A stretch of DNA of 64,000 nt from JOPF136 sp963773835 (GTDB lineage Bacteria > Acidobacteriota > Terriglobia > Acidiferrales > UBA7541), in NCBI GenBank assembly GCA_963773835.1, contig CAVZCQ010000004.1, forward strand, positions 372,001 to 436,000, given 5' to 3'. A program made the translations under genes and the position numbers. The stretch's first letter is position 1, and the number at the start of each line of letters is the position of its first letter. The notes under the pieces were generated by a model. That model searched no databases. It was not told the origin of the DNA and was given only the letters and a program-made list of their open reading frames with translations. Positions 59,408-64,000 of this stretch are shown here, piece by piece.

Positions 59408-59905
59408 GTGGAATTGGCGAAGCGAAAAGAATCGTCGAGCAGCCATAAGAAAGTGTTCGTGGAGATGTTTGACGGGCGAACTGTGCCCGGCTACCTGTCT
59501 CCAGCACTGCTGGGGCGCGGGGACGGGTTGGAACTGCTGAACGTGAACGGCGAAGTGGAGCAGATGGAGTTGGAGCGGGTGCGAACCGTGTATTTCGTGA
59601 ACGATTTTCAGGAGAAATTTCAACCGGAGCGAAAGAGTTTCCTGAGCCGGCCGAAACTGGATGGGCTGTGGGTGCGGGTGAAATACCGGGACGAAGAGAC
59701 GCTGGAAGGCGTGGTTTCGAACGATTTGCTTGCGTTGCTGGACCGGGGAGTAAACCTGGTGCCGCCGGACCCGGGAACGAATTGCACGCGGATTTTCATA
59801 CCGCGGACGGCGATTGTGGAGATGACGGTGCTGGGGGTAGTGGGGATTGCGAGGCGGACGGCGCGGAAGGCGGCGGAGGGGCAGCCGACGTTGTTTAACG
59901 AGTAG
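59408..59905 (+). CDS. small conserved protein, DUF6982-like
   Basis: 165 residues from GTG 59408; a TTG two codons on (59414) with GAGGGG upstream is an alternative. No signal peptide or membrane helix. Two similar halves are visible: VFVEMFDGRTVPGYLSP..LELLNVNGEVEQMELERVRTVYFVNDF and VRVKYRDEETLEGVVSNDLL..VNLVPPDPGTNCTRIFIPRTAI, each an Sm/PilZ-like small barrel. This repeat of a short beta-barrel is seen in unnamed cytoplasmic proteins of related bacteria; function unknown. Confidence 0.65.
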   Translation: MELAKRKESSSSHKKVFVEMFDGRTVPGYLSPALLGRGDGLELLNVNGEVEQMELERVRTVYFVNDFQEKFQPERKSFLSRPKLDGLWVRVKYRDEETLEGVVSNDLLALLDRGVNLVPPDPGTNCTRIFIPRTAIVEMTVLGVVGIARRTARKAAEGQPTLFNE

Positions 59906-60094
59906 GCCGGAATACAACAACGGACAATTTGGGGAGGAAATTGGCGAGGCGGAAGCCGCGGATGGTGGGCGCGCGTTTGAGCAAGGCTGAAACAGTGGTC
60001 CGCCCTCGCGAGCGGGCTGGCCGGCCACAGCAGGCAGCCCTGACGTGGGTGTGCGCGCCTGGTGTAGAGTGGGCTGCCGGTGGCTGGGCAAAGC

Positions 60095-60121
60095 GCACAG
60101 GCAAGATTGCCTGTGCTACTG
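60095..60121 (-). repeat. REP-like GTAG hairpin
   Basis: GCACAGGCA (60095-60103), AGAT, TGCCTGTGC (60108-60116), then TACTG, eight bases before the lpxD ATG. On the minus strand CAGTAGCACAGG. Confidence 0.85.
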
Positions 60122-60128
60122 AGGCGAT

Positions 60129-61172
60129 ATGAAACTTCGAGAGATTGCGGAACGGCTGGGATGCGAGCTGGAAGGCGACGGAAACGTGGAGATTGCCGGT
60201 GTGGCGGGAATCGAGAAGGCCGGTCCGGGAATGCTGACGTTTCTGGCAAATCCGAAGTACCGGCGGGCGGCGGGAGCGACGCGCGCGGGGGCCATTATCG
60301 CGGGACGGGATACGGGGCCGATGGCGATTCCTGTGCTGCGGTCGGCGAATCCATATCTGGATTTTGCGCGGGCCATCGAACTGTTCCACGCGGCGGCGAG
60401 ATACGCGCCGGGGATCCATCCGACGGCGGTGATTGCGGCAAGCGCACGAATTGGGGCGGAAGCGCACGTGGGGCCGTACTGCTTCGTGGATGAAGACGTG
60501 GAGATCGGGGCGCATGCGGTGCTGCATAGCCTTGTGGCCATTTATCGGGGGGCGCGGATCGGGGAGCACTTCTTTGCGCATTCGCATGCGGTGGTGCGGG
60601 AGGGATGCGTGATCGGGCAGCGGGTGATCCTGCAGAACGGGGTAGTGGTGGGCGCGGACGGGTTTGGATTTGCTCGGCGGGCAGACGGAAGCTGGAAGAA
60701 AATGCTGCAGACGGGGCCGGCGGTGATTGAAGACGACGTGGAAATCCAGGCGAATGCGTGCGTGGACCGCGCGACGGTGGGAGAAACGAGGGTGCGGCGC
60801 GGGGCGAAGATCGACAATCTGGTGCAGGTGGGGCATGCGTCGTCGGTGGGGGAGAATACGCTGCTGTGCGCGCAGGTGGGGCTGGCGGGAACGACGACGG
60901 TGGGAAATGGATGCATTCTGGCTGGGCAGGTGGGGGCGGCGGGACATTTGACGATTGGGGATGGAGCGGTGATTACGGCGCAGAGCGGAGTGCCGGGAGA
61001 TGTTCCGGCGGGGGCGCAGTATTCGGGGTACCCGGCGATGGAGAGCCGCGCGTGGAGGAGATGCGTGGCGGCGTTTGCGAGATTGCCGGAGATGGTTCGG
61101 GCGGGGCGGAAGCTGGAGGAGGGAGGAGAAAGAAGAAAAAGACAACGCGGAGGCGCGGAGGACGCAGAGTAG
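60129..61172 (+). CDS. lpxD: UDP-3-O-acylglucosamine N-acyltransferase
   Basis: 347 residues. N-terminal uridine-binding domain (ISGV-like region VEIAGVAGIEKAGPGMLTFLANPKY), then left-handed beta-helix hexapeptide repeats (ARIGAEAHVGPYCFVDEDVEIG onward) with the catalytic His in LVQVGHASSVGENTLLCAQVGLAG. It adds the second acyl chain in lipid A synthesis, evidence for an LPS-type outer membrane. The last 20 residues (ERRKRQRGGAEDAE) are read from the purine-rich intergenic repeat, so the native end may have been nearer residue 325. Confidence 0.95.
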   Translation: MKLREIAERLGCELEGDGNVEIAGVAGIEKAGPGMLTFLANPKYRRAAGATRAGAIIAGRDTGPMAIPVLRSANPYLDFARAIELFHAAARYAPGIHPTAVIAASARIGAEAHVGPYCFVDEDVEIGAHAVLHSLVAIYRGARIGEHFFAHSHAVVREGCVIGQRVILQNGVVVGADGFGFARRADGSWKKMLQTGPAVIEDDVEIQANACVDRATVGETRVRRGAKIDNLVQVGHASSVGENTLLCAQVGLAGTTTVGNGCILAGQVGAAGHLTIGDGAVITAQSGVPGDVPAGAQYSGYPAMESRAWRRCVAAFARLPEMVRAGRKLEEGGERRKRQRGGAEDAE

Positions 61173-61269
61173 GACGCAGAGGAGGAAAAGAGGGGGAAAG
61201 GCGAAGAAAAACACCAACGAACACTGAGGGCACGGAGAAACGAAGGACACGGCGGCGGAAGAAAGAGGA
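61141..61269. repeat. low-complexity GCGGAGG/CGCAGAGG tract
   Basis: Loose units ACGCGGAGG, CGCGGAGGACGCAGAG, GACGCAGAGGAG and CACGGAG continue from the lpxD 3' end to the next hairpin, like the tracts at 11421 and 46942. Confidence 0.55.
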
Positions 61270-61295
61270 GGGCGGACACCTGGGTCCGCCCCTAC
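61270..61295 (-). repeat. REP-like GTAG hairpin
   Basis: GGGCGGAC (61270-61277), ACCTGG, GTCCGCCC (61284-61291), then CTACG. On the minus strand its TAG (61294-61292) is the stop codon of the acyltransferase gene. Confidence 0.85.
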
Positions 61296-62014
61296 GAGAG
61301 ATCGGGAGGAAGGGCGGAGGCGATGGCGGTGCGGACGCGGTCGGCGAGGTCTTTGCGCGTGGCCGGGGAATAATCGGCGACGTTCACGGGCGGATGGAAG
61401 ATCACTCGGGCGATGCCGGGGCGAACCAGGAAAGCGCCGCGGGGGAGAATGTCGCGAGTGCCCACGATAGTGATAGGAAGGACGGGAGCGCCGGATTCGA
61501 TAGCCAGCAGGAAACTGCCCCGCTTGAATTCGCCGAGTTTGCCGTCGGGGCTGCGGGTTCCTTCAGCGAAAATCAGATAGGAAATTCCCTCTTTCATGTG
61601 TCTGCGGGCCAGGCGAACGCTGGCGCGGGCGGCGGCGGGGTCTCGGCGGTTGACGGGGATGAAGCGGCCGAGACGCATGGCGGTGCCGAACAGCGGAATG
61701 CGGAACAGTTCCCTTTTGGCGAGGAAGGCGACGCGGCCGGGGATGCGTCCGATGATGGCGGGGGGATCGACGTTGGAGACGTGATTCGAAACGAAGAGGC
61801 AGACGCCCGGAGGGATGTTTTCGAGGCCTTCGGCGCGCGGGCGGACGCCGGCGATGCGGAGTCCGATCTGGGCGCCGCCGACGCAAAAGGGGTAGAGGAT
61901 ACGGACGGAGTTCGAAAGCATGGCCTGGAGGATGAAGAAGGGGCCGAGAAGGACGCCGTAGAGGACGAGGAAGACGATGGCAGCGAGGGTGCGGATGAAT
62001 GCGACGAGGAGCAT
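61292..62014 (-). CDS. plsC: 1-acyl-sn-glycerol-3-phosphate acyltransferase family
   Basis: 240 residues from ATG 62014; the frame continues upstream but without family-like residues. A membrane helix at 5-27, then the acyltransferase motifs NHVSNVDPPAI (HX4D, about residue 76), GRFIPVNRRD, FAEGTRSPDGKLGEFKRG and a final PVLPITIVGT. It makes phosphatidic acid from lysophosphatidic acid at the inner membrane. It runs convergent to lpxD. Confidence 0.92.
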   Translation of the reverse strand: MLLVAFIRTLAAIVFLVLYGVLLGPFFILQAMLSNSVRILYPFCVGGAQIGLRIAGVRPRAEGLENIPPGVCLFVSNHVSNVDPPAIIGRIPGRVAFLAKRELFRIPLFGTAMRLGRFIPVNRRDPAAARASVRLARRHMKEGISYLIFAEGTRSPDGKLGEFKRGSFLLAIESGAPVLPITIVGTRDILPRGAFLVRPGIARVIFHPPVNVADYSPATRKDLADRVRTAIASALPPDLS

Positions 62015-62200
62015 GCGAGTTCCGGGAGGGGATTTATAGCATGGGGAGAGAAGGAACGAGAGGGGGAGAGAGCAGAACGAGTTGGGGTTGATAGGAACGA
62101 CCGAGGCAATGGGGGGAAAGGCGAAAGTAGTTCGCGGACGAACTCCTTTCGCAGTCAAAGGGCTTCGCGCTGCCCTTAGGAAGGCAGGTGGTGAAGCGGA

Positions 62201-63976
62201 TCAGGGGGCTGGATTGGTGCCGGTTAGGAGGCCTTCGCGGATGGCGCGGGGAAGGCCGGTGACGCTTGCCTCGGTGATGCGGACGGAACGGACCTTGCGG
62301 GAGCCGGGGGGAAAGGTAAGTTCTTTGGTTTCGGCTCCGTGACGGACGCGGATGTGGACCGGATTTACGGGAGAGAGTCCAGTGAGCCAGCGGCTGGGGA
62401 CGGAGCGGGCCTGCTGGCCGTCGAGTTCGAGGATGATGTCGTTGGGGCGGATGCCAGCTCGCTCAGCGGCACCGCCGGGAGTGACCTCCTTGACGATTAC
62501 GCCCGCACTGGTCCGCGCGGCCTGGAATCCGGCATCGGCGTAGTCACGGTCGGCGAGTTCGAGCGACAGGCCGGCGCGCGCGAGGAAGTCTTCAAACGGC
62601 ACCTCCTCGGTGCCGGCCACGTAGCGGCGAAAGAAATCGGAGAGGTCGCGGCCGGAGAGTTCGCTGGCAAGGGACTCGATGGCTGCGGTGTCGGCGTAGA
62701 ACTTGTGCTGCTGCGCGTAGCGCTGGTTCATAGCGCGGAACAGCGTGTCCAGGCTTTCGCGGTTGTTTGTGGATTCACGGAGGAGGATATCGAGGCAGAG
62801 GCCGAGCAACTGGCCTTTGTTGTAGTAGGAAATGCTGGAGTCGGGCCGGCGGTAGGAAGGATATTTTTCGAGCCAGGCAGCGCGGCTCGCGTCTTCGACA
62901 CTTTGGAAATGGCGGGCGGAGCGGGACTGGAGCTTTTCGATCTGCGCGGCGAGGTCGGCATAGAAACGGTCGCGGGACCAGAGGCCGGAGCGGACGAGGG
63001 CGTAGGAGGCGATGGTGGAGGTGACGCCTTCGGCGAACCAGAGGGTGTCGGTGGGTTGTTCGCGAGTGTAATCCACGGGCTCGAGGCTTTGAGGGCGGAT
63101 GCGGAGAACGTTCCAGGCGTGGAAGAACTCGTGGGCCATCGTGGGAACCGGGTCTTCGCCGGGAACGACGTTGATGGCGGTGGAGTTGGGATGCTCCATG
63201 CCGCCGCCTCCGCCGGTGCCGAGGTGAAGGAGGAAGACGTAGCGGGGGAAGGGGGCGTCGCCCATGAGAGACGTTTCGGATTCGACGATGCGGCGGGCGG
63301 AGTCTTCCAGATGCTGGCGGGACCAGATGGCCGGAGGCTCGCCGGCGACGGGCTCGGCGTGAATGACGACGCGAATGGGGCGATGGGCGGCTTCGAAGGT
63401 GAAATCGGTGAAGTCGCCGATTTCGATGGGGCCCTGAGCGAGCGCGTCGTATCCGGGAGCGATGAAGGTGGAGGAGGTGGGGCCGGCGTCGAGGGCGGTG
63501 GCGATGCGCCAGCTTGTGGGAACGGAGGTGAATTCGAGGGAAACGTCTTCGGAGCGGCGGGCGGGGGCGTAGATAAGGACGGTGGCGGGATTGAGGAAGG
63601 CGTGAGTGTCGCTGATGTCGGAGGAGAAGGGGCTGGGCTCGTTCCACAGTATGGAATAGTCGAGAACCAAAGCGCCGGTGACCGGGCCGGCACGCCAGGA
63701 ATGGGGAGTGAGGCGGACGAGCGGGACAGCGGCGCCGGAGGGCGTTTCGGCGCGGAGCTGGGAGATGCGGGAGGCGAAATCGCGGATTTGGTAGAGACCG
63801 TTCCAGACGGGCATGTCGAGCTCGAGCGGGGATTGGACCTCGGGGATTTCCATGCGGACGTGGAATTGGTGGGTGTCGCGGTCGGCGAGGGAGATGGTGT
63901 AGCGGATGGTGGCGGAGGCGGAAGCAGCAGAAAGGCAGGAGAGGATTGACACAGAGAACGCGGAGAAACGGAGCAC
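62201..63976 (-). CDS. M61-type glycyl aminopeptidase with PDZ domain
   Basis: 591 residues from a GTG at 63976, 24 bases from the window edge; an upstream start cannot be excluded. Signal peptide about 1-22. N-terminal beta-sandwich (YTISLADRDTHQFHVRMEIPEV), then a gluzincin catalytic domain with HEFFHAWN (HExxH, about residue 288) and the downstream Glu in LWFAEGVTST. A C-terminal PDZ domain (GVIVKEVTPGGAAERAGIRPNDIILELDGQ) completes the M61 layout. It is a periplasmic zinc protease. Confidence 0.9.
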   Translation of the reverse strand: MLRFSAFSVSILSCLSAASASATIRYTISLADRDTHQFHVRMEIPEVQSPLELDMPVWNGLYQIRDFASRISQLRAETPSGAAVPLVRLTPHSWRAGPVTGALVLDYSILWNEPSPFSSDISDTHAFLNPATVLIYAPARRSEDVSLEFTSVPTSWRIATALDAGPTSSTFIAPGYDALAQGPIEIGDFTDFTFEAAHRPIRVVIHAEPVAGEPPAIWSRQHLEDSARRIVESETSLMGDAPFPRYVFLLHLGTGGGGGMEHPNSTAINVVPGEDPVPTMAHEFFHAWNVLRIRPQSLEPVDYTREQPTDTLWFAEGVTSTIASYALVRSGLWSRDRFYADLAAQIEKLQSRSARHFQSVEDASRAAWLEKYPSYRRPDSSISYYNKGQLLGLCLDILLRESTNNRESLDTLFRAMNQRYAQQHKFYADTAAIESLASELSGRDLSDFFRRYVAGTEEVPFEDFLARAGLSLELADRDYADAGFQAARTSAGVIVKEVTPGGAAERAGIRPNDIILELDGQQARSVPSRWLTGLSPVNPVHIRVRHGAETKELTFPPGSRKVRSVRITEASVTGLPRAIREGLLTGTNPAP

Positions 63977-64000
63977 ACGGAGAAGAAAGATAAGGGACTG

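Noticed and set aside
62339..63949. 536-codon Gly/Glu-rich open frame on the plus strand
   Set aside because: Antisense shadow of the M61 protease, which has a clear HExxH and PDZ domain.

Overview
The window looks like a chromosomal segment of an Acidobacteriota-type bacterium. The basis is high GC, eukaryote-like Ser/Thr kinases fused to TolB/TPR or beta-propeller modules, a split cytochrome b with a multihaem cytochrome, LpxD-type outer-membrane biogenesis, and intergenic DNA full of GTAG-type hairpin repeats. The taxonomic call is an inference; no rRNA or tRNA gene is visible. Most genes lie on the minus strand.

Layout. 1-1081: end of a phage-like block with two membrane/coiled-coil genes. 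1154-1315: strong promoter and a candidate small RNA. 1356-4051: DsbA-like protein and NAD synthetase. 4055-7405: a small accretion island holding a DedA protein, a decayed nadE 5' copy, two VapBC modules and, between them, a redoxin gene whose peroxidatic cysteine codon is an in-frame TGA followed by a SECIS-like hairpin (a selenoprotein candidate, the strongest single find). 7551-14937: mixed metabolic genes (serine hydrolase, CPBP protein, TPR protein, inositol-phosphatase-like enzyme, ErpA, isocitrate dehydrogenase), a HicBA module and a ferredoxin. 15043-26873: respiratory block, read right to left from a strong promoter at 26972-27000: Rieske protein, cytochrome b N-half, cytochrome b C-half, octahaem cytochrome c, cupredoxin-like lipoprotein, haem A synthase, haem O synthase and small oxidase-assembly proteins. 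27108-28778: trypsin-like protease. 29029-29681: frameshifted MarC.

29898-38926 is a complete cytochrome c maturation operon read right to left (ccmE, ccmF, ccmH, ccmI-like, a carboxypeptidase-regulatory-like membrane protein, ccmA, ccmB, ccmC, a 45-residue ccmD) ending in hemH. A palindrome matching the CRP/FNR consensus lies upstream at 39024-39039. This block supplies haem attachment for the octahaem cytochrome and other c-type cytochromes, while CtaA/CtaB supply haem A/O for an oxidase that is not in the window. 39159-52645: ferredoxin, two receptor-like kinases, methyltransferase, accA, dnaE and a CadC-like regulator. 52812-64000: a 28-codon ORF with an ideal Shine-Dalgarno, a Coa1-like protein, OmpA-family protein, CCA-adding enzyme, XerD, MurJ, a small conserved protein, LpxD, PlsC and an M61-type protease.

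The non-coding signature is a set of about 30 hairpins of several stem families (CACAGACAA, GGGCGGAC, CGCCGGCT, GGGCACGG and others). Most begin with GTAG on the minus strand, the hallmark of REP elements. All complete copies I found point the same way. Many abut a gene end, so that the TAG of GTAG is the gene's stop codon, and some have been absorbed into coding sequence (hemH, ccmA, ccmB, ccmH, the ccmI-like gene).
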